Shown here: one piece after another, positions 51,901 to 62,000 of the stretch
How positions within the stretch are numbered: position 1 is the first letter of the stretch
How the letters are laid out: every line of letters begins with the position of its first letter
Assembly (NCBI RefSeq): GCF_040412425.1
Contig: NC_089741.1
Span: 41,858,538-41,922,537, forward strand
Length of the DNA stretch: 64,000 nt
Origin: Macrobrachium rosenbergii
Taxonomy: Eukaryota > Arthropoda > Malacostraca > Decapoda > Palaemonidae
Direction of reading: 5' to 3'
The notes under the pieces: generated by a model
The model's database searches: none
Seen by the model: only the letters and a program-made list of their open reading frames with translations
Told to the model about the DNA's origin: nothing
Translations under genes and position numbers: made by a program

Positions 51901-52421
51901 GGGGATATTTGTATATGACTCTAGAGTGTTTAATGATGACGACTTTGTTATTGGATTGTTAAAATGAACTTGACCAAAAAATCTCCTTCCATTTATATTT
52001 TTAAAAGTAACATGCTCAAGAATATCTACTGACACTCAAGATGTCACTTGAGGTAGACTGAATTTTTGAAAATTTGAAGTTTAATATGTGCTTCATTTGT
52101 AGTTTTATTCTTATAGTGCCCCGTAACTGTTTCCTATATACCTTGTGCATTTAACAGTGTGTTTCTCTAATATTATTGCTGTACAATCCCAGGACAATTG
52201 AAGATATCGAGGAGAATCTATGATTTTCTCGTCCTTACAAGTCAAAATGACGCCATTAAAAAGAAATTCATTTCCAGATTGCATATGCAGAAGGCAGAGT
52301 CACAATACAAGAAAGTCACGTTGGCTTCGCCCTAAGCAACAACGAGTTCCTATCTTGCCTTACTACGAAATGGCCTAACATTGACATACAGTGGTCTACG
52401 TTCACACCATCTCTCAATTAG
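36880..52421 (+). CDS. MINDY3: MINDY3 (FAM188A) ubiquitin carboxyl-terminal hydrolase, 10 exons
   Basis: Exons: 36880-36985, 40551-40684, 41002-41161, 44177-44309, 45442-45556, 45777-45930, 46465-46602, 47466-47625, 51367-51529, 52278-52421. They join to 1407 bp, 468 residues plus TAG, with every phase consistent. The human protein is about 445 residues. MINDY enzymes cleave Lys48-linked polyubiquitin. The Cys box SGGPCAVIAPVQAFLL puts the catalytic Cys at residue 55, and SETHLTV puts the catalytic His at 311. Other family blocks are YGVLLFLYSVILTK (from about 203), LINLLITGHASSYVWD and FLVYHYNGLES. An EF-hand-like segment at about 330-360 has a degenerate loop (DTEGNRFIQRDK, lacking the final Glu). 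The residue 100-165 region is low in conservation. Introns hold several mobile-element remnants. The identification is by recalled family motifs, without a search. Confidence 0.95.
37355..37660 (-). mobile_element. SINE-like ~290-bp repeat, copy 6 (antisense in MINDY3 intron 1)
   Basis: Read on the minus strand it runs from CCAAGCACTAGGACCCATGA to the CAGTGCACTGAGTG end. It is the only copy in the window in this orientation. Confidence 0.83.
40551..40684 (+). CDS. MINDY3: MINDY3 exon 2 (catalytic Cys)
   Basis: Acceptor TTTGGCAG| and donor GAG|GTAAGG; phase 1 in, phase 0 out. It encodes residues 36-80, including GGPCAVIAPVQAF with the nucleophile Cys55. Confidence 0.96.
40711..40811 (+). repeat. 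Two-copy 50-bp tandem duplication next to exon 2
   Basis: TAACGGATTTAATTTTTCAT through AACAGGAAATAAAAGTATTT is present twice, 40711-40760 and 40761-40811, differing by two bases and one indel. It begins 27 bases after the exon 2 donor. Each copy ends in a TTTTTGTAACAG-like pseudo-acceptor. Confidence 0.95.
41002..41161 (+). CDS. MINDY3: MINDY3 exon 3
   Basis: Acceptor AAAACAG|. It encodes residues 81-133 (VDSTTVDQYLAVALTEMLCQ ... SSPSRKEGQ). I chose the donor CAGG|GTAATC at 41162 because only this joins exon 4 in frame. A stronger-looking donor GTAAGTAT lies at 41186, but using it creates TGA at the junction. The 3' end is therefore less certain than the other exon ends. Confidence 0.78.
41995..43190 (+). 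pseudogene. Decayed non-LTR retrotransposon in MINDY3 intron 3
   Basis: Broken frames carry typical polyprotein pieces in order: SSIPPLLTDDGRLVTGPMEK (about 42060), LISRSHTDFPPHPPLQLDG then LAILGVTFDSHLTVEKHLRK (42560-42710), and near the end LYLPRATRFIEQQHQH then FIPQPVGLWNSLPEEVM (43000-43145). These resemble reverse transcriptase thumb and C-terminal regions of jockey/CR1-type LINEs. The catalytic core is missing and frames shift repeatedly, so it is dead. It lies in the same orientation as the host gene. Confidence 0.82.
44177..44309 (+). CDS. MINDY3: MINDY3 exon 4
   Basis: Acceptor TTTCATCAG| and donor GTTAG|GTATGG; phase 1 in, phase 2 out. It encodes GPFAIACLDDPLPQTNDHST and on to LSAKDYSLFHSSVR. 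The family is poorly conserved here, so support comes mainly from frame, splice sites and the match around YSLFHSSVR. Confidence 0.8.
45095..45215 (-). mobile_element. Inverted fragment of the same LINE in intron 4
   Basis: On the minus strand this repeats 42557-42650 of the intron 3 element: GATTAGCAGATCTCGTACAG, CCACCCCATCCTCCCCTTCA and GTTGGATGGAACTTTGCTGA are shared with few changes. Confidence 0.85.
45442..45556 (+). CDS. MINDY3: MINDY3 exon 5
   Basis: Acceptor GTTTTTCAG| and donor AAG|GTAAAT; phase 2 in, phase 0 out. It encodes LRQFESAHTLQTHLETHLDK followed by the highly conserved YGVLLFLYSVILTK. Confidence 0.94.
45777..45930 (+). CDS. MINDY3: MINDY3 exon 6
   Basis: Acceptor TTTTATAG| and donor CTGA|GTAAGT; phase 0 in, phase 1 out. 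It encodes GVKTVNEELGDVGESLIDVS, GHGGQGLINLLITGHASSYV and WDDVKDVGGL, a strongly conserved part of the catalytic fold. Confidence 0.95.
46145..46432 (+). mobile_element. tRNA-derived SINE in MINDY3 intron 6
   Basis: The head contains a tRNA-like segment with B-box GTTCGATTC (46199-46207) and an A-box-like GGTGAGTATCG before it. The body follows with GTAGGTCCCGTTGCTAGGTA and CAGCTCAGTGGTCTGGTTAA. The 3' phrase CTCAGTGGTCTGGTTAAACTA recurs near 58918. Intronic insertion, no effect on coding. Confidence 0.8.
46465..46602 (+). CDS. MINDY3: MINDY3 exon 7 (catalytic His)
   Basis: Acceptor ATTACAG| and donor ACAG|GTTTGT; phase 1 in and out. It encodes LIGILKRPAVGFLTRLEHLR, YLKNPTNPVWV and TASETHLT, with the catalytic His at residue 311. 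Confidence 0.95.
47466..47625 (+). CDS. MINDY3: MINDY3 exon 8 (EF-hand-like)
   Basis: Acceptor ATTTTGCAG| and donor GACTT|GTGAGT; phase 1 in, phase 2 out. It encodes LFSWCKKLVTPDSEVERAKQ and the EF-hand-like DTEGNRFIQRDKLKDVLGKL. The intron before it and most of this exon are duplicated, inverted, at 33921-34440. Confidence 0.95.
48098..48409. mobile_element. TIR element remnant in MINDY3 intron 8
   Basis: It starts after TA with CAGTCAATCCCCCCCCGATT and ends GCAGGGGTTGTGG before TA. Internal text (ATTCGC, ATATTCACTAATTATTGTA) is shared in inverse orientation with the right end of the adjoining element. The ends recall Tigger/pogo-type elements that insert at TA. Confidence 0.6.
48412..49252. 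mobile_element. 841-bp TIR element with TA target site (intron 8)
   Basis: The left end is CAGTCGACCCCTGGTATTCA and the right end, inverted, is CAGTCGACACCCGCCTATTT. TA flanks both sides. A ~140-bp internal unit (ACCTTAAA.T.TCATCTAAAA ... CCATTTTCT) is duplicated in tandem at about 48621-48760 and 48761-48909. No transposase frame, so a non-autonomous copy. Confidence 0.75.
51367..51529 (+). CDS. MINDY3: MINDY3 exon 9
   Basis: Acceptor CATTCCAG| and donor AAG|GTAAGC; phase 2 in, phase 0 out. It encodes VQFMMMELDPDNMGVILYHK, FVETFFSPEQ and FLVYHYNGLESSCPSNK. Confidence 0.95.
52278..52421 (+). CDS. MINDY3: MINDY3 exon 10 (stop codon)
   Basis: Acceptor ATTTCCAG|, 47 codons and TAG. It encodes IAYAEGRVTIQESHVGFALS, FLSCLTTKWPNIDIQW and the family-typical end TFTPSLN. 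Confidence 0.95.
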   Translation: MAYAEGRVTIQESHVGFALSNNEFLSCLTTKWPNIDIQWSTFTPSLN

Positions 52422-53780
52422 CTTTTCAGTGTTTCTGTTCTGATTTTATGTCAGTTTGCCATGTGCTGAATCACAATTCCGCTGCTACTTTTACAATTTT
52501 AGTAATGTTATCATTTTTAAGTGCATTGTAACATTGTCACGCTTCAGTTCTGATATGGCTACTTTGATTTTGTACGAAACAGAAATCATTATTTCATCAT
52601 GCAGTATCATTCCAGAGTTATCTTCATGTTGGGAAACTGCCAGATTGATCTCACGTGGTTGTTATAGTATTTATGTCCTGTGTGAAGCTCGTGTCAGTAA
52701 GAGAGGACGATATTGTTTGTTACTTAGCAAACATTATTGCATGCTCATTTTGCAGAAACGTAGGAGTAATCAATTGAAAAGAAGCTCTAGGTGACTATTC
52801 AAGTCTGAGTCAGAGGTCTTTAACTGTTTTTAGGTTTCTTTTAACATTTCTACATACACTTTATATGTTATTTTCCTGGCTGTTATTCATATACTCTATG
52901 AACTATATTTAATCCCTTCTGCAAATCTTAGGTATTTTCTTTTATCACAGAATGAAAGATGGTAATATTTATCTCCTGTATGTGTGTCATTAGTCTTGCC
53001 CTTGTATATGGTGATTATTATTCATGAATGGTGTTGCAAAACCTTCAAAATATCATAATCAAAGTAGTACCCTCATTTTCTAAGTAGGGTACTTCATACA
53101 CAACGCTCCTTTTCCTCTTCTTCCATGATAGGCCTCTTGTTTGATGAAATGATAAGAAATTTGTCAAAAAAAAAATGGGGATGTTTAAGATGTACAGTGA
53201 CTGAAATTCAAGTTAGATTTGTGTTGTTGCTGTACCACCCGAGAAGTTTTGCTTTTGATACGAAAGAAATGTAGTTTAGACTAGCACTTATAGGTTTGAA
53301 TATGAGTTGAATATATTATTAATAATTTTACCGATCGTTTGAGAAAATTTTTATAAACAGTTTTGTATGTTATTTTAGCTGTTGACTGGCATCAAAACTT
53401 GTTTTATTTTATTATTTGACAATGCATTCTTGCTGCCTCTACTGCAGTACCAGTATCTGTTTTGCTGGTATTACATTTTCTGGGTAACTTATAATTGCAA
53501 GGAAGCAGTTGGAGAATTATGTTACAACTCGGAGTTATTTTGAATTATTCAAAATCAACAGAAGTAGTTAAGTTCTAGTTTACGGTGCTGAAAGCCCGAG
53601 AGCCTCGTCTCCCTAAATTAATCAGTCGCATAGAGACGTTAAGATATTAAAGCTTAATAAAAAAACACTTGTCTTTGCGTCCATCAATACCAGCAGCTTT
53701 TAGTTCCTGATTCAGCATGTTTTTAGTTGTAAAGATTGACATTTCCTGAATAAATGCCAAGCCCACAATCGAAATGAGTA
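52422..53780 (+). other. Probable MINDY3 3' UTR
   Basis: AT-rich non-coding sequence follows the stop. Two AATAAA signals lie at 53656-53661 and 53749-53754. The true cleavage site is not determined. Confidence 0.4.
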
Positions 53781-54919
53781 TGCAGGCCTGTTACGTTGCT
53801 AAACCATCTGAGAACTGAGAGGTGTCTACAGTATGCTTTTTGTTGTTGGGTCTGCATATCTTCACCTCAAAGAGGAAAATTTGGAATGTTAAGACATCAA
53901 TAGTTCAGTGTCCTTAGAGTCCCAATACCCAGGAGCTTAGGACCCAGGCACCAAGATTTAAGAAAGTGATAACTAATGGCATACTTCACGTACAGAAGGA
54001 CACACTCTATCCCAAGGGTTTAGAACTTGATATTAGAAACACCTTCCTCTTTCAAGAAGGTAGCTCAAAATCCACTTCGTTGTGGACCATGAAGTATGTT
54101 CATACATTTTTATGAAACGTTATGCTGAAGTCATTGACTTGCTAAGCAAGCTTCCACAAAACTGAGGACCATAAAATAGTCTTGGATGATATAATTCAAT
54201 GACCTGTTGCAGGTTTTGGGACAACGGGATTTTCATGGAAAGTTTAAATTTTTTAATCTTGCCAAATTTCATCTTACTTTTCCCTTGATTTCATTAGGTG
54301 GTAGTACAGGGATTTAATCATAGCACTAAAAGTGTGCGCTTTTGTCTCAAATAAAACAATCGATAAGCTTTGAATGATAGTCAGTGACTCATGTACTAAG
54401 CAAGGTTTATGTTAACTGTTACTCGACACAAAGCAATGATTGTATGCATGTCTTTCCCGTAATGAACAATGCTGAAGCTTGAAAGCAGAACTTCCCTAAT
54501 ATACTCAGCATGTACTGTACTTAAAGCTTTACTCACTATCATGTGACTTCTGTCTGTCAGCTCTAAGTCCCAATGTGCCTTAGAAGTGTGTCACCAAGGT
54601 ACCTACCAAAATCTATTGTAGTTTTTATTAGTTTTAGTGCGGTCTTGAGGAAAACTTAAAATGCCGGAATGTAGAATGATTCTGTGCACATTTAACTTTT
54701 TCTCCACCACAAAGCAAGCGTGTTGCTGTTCTAAATTTTGGGACTGCTTTATTAGACTTAAGTATCCTGCTACAGGGACGCTGATATCTTGCTTCTCAGA
54801 CCTTATAAGGAAGCCAAGATAAAGGATGTTTTATAATTACAGTATTATTTTTTATTTTTATTGATGGAATGTCTTTCCTCCAAGTCGATGCATTCAGAAA
54901 GAATGGATTATGAAACTTA

Positions 54920-55243
54920 GGGTATAAAGCCAAGCACGAGAGCGCTTCAAGCCAGTCAGTGCTTAAGAGGGGGTTATAATGGGGACAGCATGATAGAGAT
55001 CCAGAAAATTCATGAGATGAAGCACAAGGATCTAAAAGTGAAATGTGGAGAAAATGCCACAGTTGAACTAGAAGTAATAGAGAGGCTGCATAGCAAGATA
55101 AATAAGCAGGAATGGAGGTGATGTAAACGGCTAAAACTTAGGTGCAGTTCGGGGTTGAAGGGCACTACAAATGCCCTTTAGTAATACCTACAGTGCATGC
55201 ATCACACACACTATATTGATGGCACTACCCCTCTAAGGGGAGC
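54920..55243 (+). mobile_element. SINE-like repeat, copy 7 (divergent)
   Basis: It shares AAAGCCAAGCACGAGAG, AGTCAGTGCTTAAGAGG, GGTGCAGTTCGGGGTTGAAGG and CCTACAGTGCATGC. The central part differs from copies 1-4. Confidence 0.7.
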
Positions 55244-55966
55244 TATTCTTTTGAGCACTAGTTAAGAAAATAACTACAATGTCAACTCATGGGTCACCAA
55301 GAACAAAAAGTTAGATTCCAGCCTGGTACAGTACTATTTTTTATTTAAGTACCATACAGCCTCAGCTTTGTATCTTTCAGTTGCCTCCATTTCACTCACA
55401 CACAATTCCCAAGTTCAACGAGGTGGTTTGCTTTTTCAGTTCTGGTGAGTCACCTTTGTGATATCTCAGATTTGTTAGCCAATGACCTCTTATTCTTTGT
55501 TAGAAGTGATATGAGTTTCTTTTAATTTTATTTCTGTCTTTTCACTGTCCTTATGACAAGGCTACTTCTTAATTGTGTTGAGAAGCGATTATACTTCCTG
55601 TTTTTAAATCTACCATACAATACAGTATTTGTGTGAATCACTGACCTAATGCTGTATTCTTTTTCACTTCAATCTGATTTCTGTGCTAACTAACTTGATT
55701 AGTGTGCACTCCTTTGCAACAAAATGCTTGTTTATATATATTTACTTGTTTTAAGACTCGAGTAGTAATTTTTTGCATGTATTCTATGACGGATATTAAA
55801 GCACAGAATTTTTCAACAACAGAAGCCATTGTGTTGATCCAGTAACTTACTGGAATTTGTCCAAAGTTACTCAACAGGTATTCTTACAGTCCCTCCCTGT
55901 TAAAAATTGGTGGCATGACACTTGTATAACTACCTTAATTCTAACTCTTGTTAACATCATAATTAT

Positions 55967-56076
55967 AATTAAAAGCAATCAACCTTCTCGCCAAGTAGCT
56001 TTAAATTCTACTTAGTCTTTACAATTAAAAGCAATCAACCTTTTCACCAAGTAGCTTTAAATTCTACTTAGTCTTG
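55967..56076 (+). repeat. Two-copy 56-bp tandem duplication
   Basis: AATTAAAAGCAATCAACCTT and AAGTAGCTTTAAATTCTACT occur in both 55967-56022 and 56023-56076 with about three differences. No gene overlaps it. Confidence 0.95.
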
Positions 56077-56099
56077 TGATTAACTAGGTTGCATTAAGA

Positions 56100-59000
56100 A
56101 GTCTCCCCAAGACCACCCCTTGTAACCTTGTGATTATGGCTTATGTGTTTAAAACGTAAGGTATTTTTTGGTAGGGAAAGGACTATATACAAGTTGTCAT
56201 GTCACCTTTTCTTTTTCAGTACTGTCAGGTCACAATATACATATTTCTGCACCTGAAAACCATATAATTTTTTTTCTAATTATTGTTACTGCAACAGAAG
56301 GAATGGCTGGGAAGAAAACTAAAGGTTTTAATGGTAATGAAATTTCATCCATTAATGAGAAAGTCTCTTTGTCAATCAACAGTATATACAATAACTCTGC
56401 GGCACATATTCTAGCCTCCTGTAATTGATAGCCTCTTCAATATAATGCATATTTAATATCAGATCAGCACATTAATATATAAAAAAGCAATGTACATGTT
56501 TATACACAGTAAAAATGAGTGACATTAAGTGGCCATTGTTGACTAAATGTGTAAATGTTGCAAATTGTCGTCTGTCAAGCCAAGAGGTCACATTTTATGT
56601 TTGCATCTGGCAAGAATGCTAAAAGATTTCTGGTATAAAAACCTCCATTTGAGAGCCATTGTAACACTGCATGTCATCATGAACATTTAGGCATTTTTCC
56701 ATATTTCCTGATACACCAACTTGCATGGCCTCTAACATAGAATTTTTTATTTACTATTATCAAAACTGTGTAGGTAAAGTGCCAGGGCTATTTTTCCTCT
56801 TTGTTTTCAGCCATATTTTGTTATCCTAACCCTTCAACTCGCATTTCTTCAGCAGTACAGTTACAGTATTGCTTTATAAGGAAGGCTGTAAGCATTAAAA
56901 TAACATAAAAGATTGAAATTTAACAGCCGATGAGAAGCTGATAATGTATGGCTTTGATGTGACTGCTTTTTGCAAAAAAAAAAATATAAAAAATTCCATT
57001 CATAAAATGTTTATGTTGTGGAACGCCTAAAGTGTGCTGTTGCATGTAGGAAGTATTATACAAAATCAGTACTGGTAACCCTGTATGACAATATAATCTC
57101 GCTCTCACTAGAAACAAGAATAATGGACCAGCTTGCTATTCTACTGTCATAATGATAGTGCACATATTCGTAGTAGTCAATATCAATAGAAAGCAGTTTT
57201 TTATATTTTTATCCCAAATATTTTTACTTGAGGTAACGTTCTTCGTGCAGTTTTATCCCAGTGATTACCAGTATTGTTTTTCAAAATTTCTATAACCTTT
57301 TCTCGAGTTGGGTCTTGCTTTTTGAGGACTTGGATCCAGCTCATTAATTTCTACTCCACTCTCTACTTTCTGCCTCAACATGGCAAATGTACTTGTTTTC
57401 CCATCCCATTGGACTCCACAAAATAAAAATAATTTACTTTTGTCCATAAATAAGCTTTTCAGTTATAATTGCATGTACATATCATTAATGGAAGAGTGTA
57501 AATGTTTAAACGATGTAGGTATCCTAAAAAACTAAAATCTGGGAACATTATCCACTGTAAGTCTGTAGTAAATTAGGAGTTAAGTTCTTGTTTACTTGTC
57601 AAAACTTTGCAGAATACACTGTAGGAACCAATGTGATGTATGTAGTTTTCATTTTTAGACAATGACCACTCATTTTCTTGCAAAGTTGAATCTACCACTA
57701 CTATAAATTTCCTTATGATATATTAAAATTTATTTTGCTTCTTAATTTCTTTTCAAAGATATTTTATTTCTTCAATATGTTTTGTTATGGACTGTCATCA
57801 CTAGTCAATAAATTTGACTTTTGCTAAATCTTCTCATTTCATAAACAGCTTTTATTTGCAACAGAATGAATATGGTGGAAAGTAGTCTGTCTCTGCACCT
57901 CTGGGTACAATGAGAAGAAGAAAATTTGTCTGGTAAAGAAATATGTGGACAATATCTTTGAAAGCAGCAAGCATAAAACTGATTACTGTGTAGATCCATT
58001 TCAGCAAGTACGGTCCCTTACACCATTTTCCAGCCAATACCAATTAAATGCTTGATACTATAGAATAAAAGATTGTTACACTTAACTTGTATTCCTTGAG
58101 TTACGGTGGGCCAAAAGATCTGTTCTTTAATAAGGGATGAAAAGGTTCAAAGAAGTTGGGCAGTTTGGGAATGGATGAAAAGTAAATGGCAGAAAGCAAT
58201 GCAGCTGGGTGGGTGGGGATTGCAAGGATGCAGAAAATGACTGCTAATACTGGCTGCAATTGTGCTTTGTAAAGTGCACCACACACTGTATACAACACAT
58301 TCCTCAAACTGCTTAATTTCTGGCTTGGTATGTACAATTGCCAGAAAATGACAGACTAACTGATGTAATACACAAATTCAACACAATACATCAAGTTAAA
58401 GCTCATTATAAGAACATTCACTGAGAGTGAAAAGCTTTGTGATTCAACTGATCTAGGATTATGAATTTAGAGCCTCCCCAGCAGTGACACCCCACATATA
58501 TCTGCCCTAGTTACAACCAATTGGCTTCATTAAAGCCAGATATGTATAGAGTACCCAGAGTAATTTAGGCCTCTGGGTGTCAGGCCACACATACCCACAA
58601 GACTACACCATTTTTGATTTTTGGGGTCGGTTGATTCAGTGACCCAAGAGCATGATAGCTGTTACAGAATTCTGAGAAGAGTCCACAATACAGTGAAATA
58701 AAAAAGTCATGAACTCGATGCTTTTCTATAAAATACAGGGGATAAAAGGGGCTGCCTGTCAAACCTGTACTGATAAAGGAAATTTTCATTACAGAAGCCT
58801 CCTTATAAATTTCACCAGTCAGCTATAGTACCTGATATAAATTACTCCAGCCTCATAAACAATACCTGATCCAACTTAAATTGGTTAAAAAAAAAAAAAA
58901 GTATCAAGGGTTATAACTCAGTGGTCTGGTTAAACTAGTTCATAATAACAATTAAAAACAATACTTCAGAGATCATGAATTCCCTGTTGTCAAACTGGTG

Positions 59001-62000
59001 CAAACATAAGTCTGTATGATGCTATTCCTATCCATAAAACTACCTGGGGCCACGAGCACTTGAGAACTGGAAAAGCCAGATTTTCTAATGGTTGCTCCAA
59101 CACTGTACAGAATTCTGTGCCCTTCAGTGGGTGCTTGTTTGAATAATTCAGGGTTTCTTAATTTAAAGGGCATCTTTCTCTCAGTGGGTCTTCACTTTCC
59201 TTGACCTCATCTGTCAACAAGTCGGGTGGTGTGTTGCTGGTGAAAACTTGCATGATTGTGTAAATTTAAGTACTTCTAGACCACAGCCAAATGTTAAATA
59301 GTGGGCACACTAAGACTGCTAAGTAGATCACAATCAATGTTGCATAGAGGTCATTCTGCCATAAGAAGCAAAGCAAAGAATAGTCTGCATGTATTCGTGA
59401 TTTTTTGGACAACTTTGCATATTCTTGTTTGTCAATTATGCGTTGTGATATTTTGCAGTTTTTATAATAAATGTAACATTGTTCCTGCTCCTTTTCTTCT
59501 CTCCTTTCTTTATTATTCTTTCTGCTGTACAATGCCACCCTAATTTATAGATGAATACTACAACTAAAGCAATTTCCTTTCATTGTAATGACGTAAACAA
59601 ACTCCAAAAGAAATCAAGGGTCTAGTCTGTAGTCTCCTCAGTGGCATAGCAATTTCCCCGAAGTGGAGAGCTGCTTAGTCTCTGGAATGAAATCATGCAG
59701 TGGCTTATTACCTTCAGCTAAAGAGAGATTATTCTGAGAGTGAATTCTACTGATACATTCCAGAACTTGGAAAGGGCTAGGCAACCTGGGACTTAGACGG
59801 TTGTCTTGGTACGGCCAAATGCAGGCTCTCTGGAAACAGTCAAACCCTATTCATCCTCAATGAAGTTGTCCATTTCTGTTAGTATAAAATCTTGTCTCCA
59901 GTTTTGCAATTTTATATGCCATTTCTTTAAACATCAACCAGCCATGTAGGAAGGAATTCTTGGGGGCTGACTTTTCACCACTTTAAAAACCTATGTAACA
60001 AGTCTTGAGCTTTTGAACTTTAGTTCTGGAAAGTGATGTATTATCCAGCCTAAGCTTTAAGAGGTCAACTCTGGCCCTTTGCGCTTTAGTGGGAGTGACT
60101 AGGTACAAGCTGCAGAGGTACAACATTAGTTAGTACTCTTTACAGCAAAAGGTATGGTGCTGTATTGTATAAAAGGCATGATTAGGCTACCAAAACTAAA
60201 AGCACGTCAGTAGAGATGTGGCAGACAATAACATCTACGCGAATTAATCTATTCTAAGTGGGACTATAAAGTGTTGCTTAAAAGCAGGCAAAATGTAAGG
60301 GAACCAATGTAAAGTCTGCTTTCTGATGCAAAGTATGTACAGTAATAATAAGAGGTTTGAGCAAAATGTGAAGTCAATAGGCAGACTTTAATAGCACTTG
60401 TCAAGAATTACCATTATAATGTTCTTAGGTACAATACTATCCTTATGTGTTCTAGAACCAGCTAATTGACCCACAGATAGAGAGTTTTGCGAACTGACAG
60501 GAGTCTGTAAAGGAAATGGACCCCTAGCACAGGATCTATGATGCCGTGAGAAGCTGAGTTATATCCGTACAGTATTTCTATAATAACCTTTCAATCTGGC
60601 TTGCATTTGCAGGTGTTTTCTGTTACATGGAATATTTGAAGATTAGGAAAGTGTTTTCTGCATTTTGCAAAAGAACACTATAAAAAGGTTGCTTGGCTCA
60701 ATTAGCAAATATAATCTCACCTCTTCAGGTATGTACAAACTGAATGCTTATGAACTATATCTTGTGCTTCAATTTTATGCATCTAGAAATCTGCACTGGT
60801 TTGGGACAACAAAACCAAATGAGACACTAGAACTGAAATTAATTTAATAGCATCCCCATGTACCTTTGTCTAAAGATTTCTTTTATGTGTAACATCTAAC
60901 ATTTAAGTTCATTTCCTTCTATGCTGCTGCAGTTAACTGCACTTCTGAGTACAGTATATGGGAGCTTTTATGAACAAAATATACCATTTAGATTCTAATT
61001 CTATTTAACAGCATTTAGGGTTGCAATTCAGACCTTTGCATAAAGAAATGAGCTTCATGTATTCACTGACAATTCCACATATTTATGTTGTACATCATCC
61101 CATCTTTGATGGGTACATGATTAAAAGCCCTCACTGGTATGGTCATTAGATAAATAAGAGAAGCCTTTGTACATCACTTATCCTGTCGTAGTTTCTCACT
61201 GCTGCCTCAGAAACTGGTACTGTAATCACATCTCTCATATCTTGACTATTATTTTTGTGTAAACAACCTGGATTCCACTTTAAATCCATTCAGTATCACT
61301 TTTTGGATGCTTGTGTATGGTTTATGTAAAGATTCAGTGTTTGGCATACAAGTGGAAATTTGTCATGTGTTTAAAGAAAATGGCTACCTATTACCTAGTA
61401 TAATAAGCACATGTGCTATTATTTCTTCAGTTGTGTATACTTTCAACAGTGAACTTTATTTATGACTTACTGTACTAATATTTCCAAATCATTCCATTAC
61501 TGTATTTGTTATTGTTACTGTACTGCTGACCAATGTGTATCAAGTTTATATTTGCTTGTATTTATTTTTGCAAACACTGAAGTGGTATATTAAGGCATTT
61601 AAAACCAGCTTTATTTAGAACTTAGGATCATGTGGGTTAAAGTAGAACTAGAGAAACCCATTAGAAAAATAAATGAATCGTACTGAAAAGTTATAAATAA
61701 AAAAAGGTCATGAGGCTTTTTTTTTATATACATTATGAAGCCAATGTTAGGATCAAGCTCTGTATCTGAACCACTGTAATTTATACATGAAATTTTTGTG
61801 TTCATGTGAAGGAGTAACTGTTGACAATATTTGTGTATACATTACGCTGTATGGGAAACTTGACATTTTTATATTTTATTTTTTGTTTTGTGAAAATCTA
61901 ATTAAAATGTGAATGCCTTTGATGACTATGATTTCTTTACGCTGTAACCTGTGTGAAATCTAATTTCAAATTAAGTTCAGGTCTTCAGAATGCTCAGTAG

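Noticed and set aside
57265..57447. Minus-strand 60-codon frame (MDKSKLFLFCGVQWDGKTST...)
   Set aside because: The composition is protein-like, but there are no splice partners, no recognised family and no neighbouring exon. It is left unannotated.
58973..59173. Minus-strand 66-codon frame
   Set aside because: It is short and isolated, without motif or splice context.
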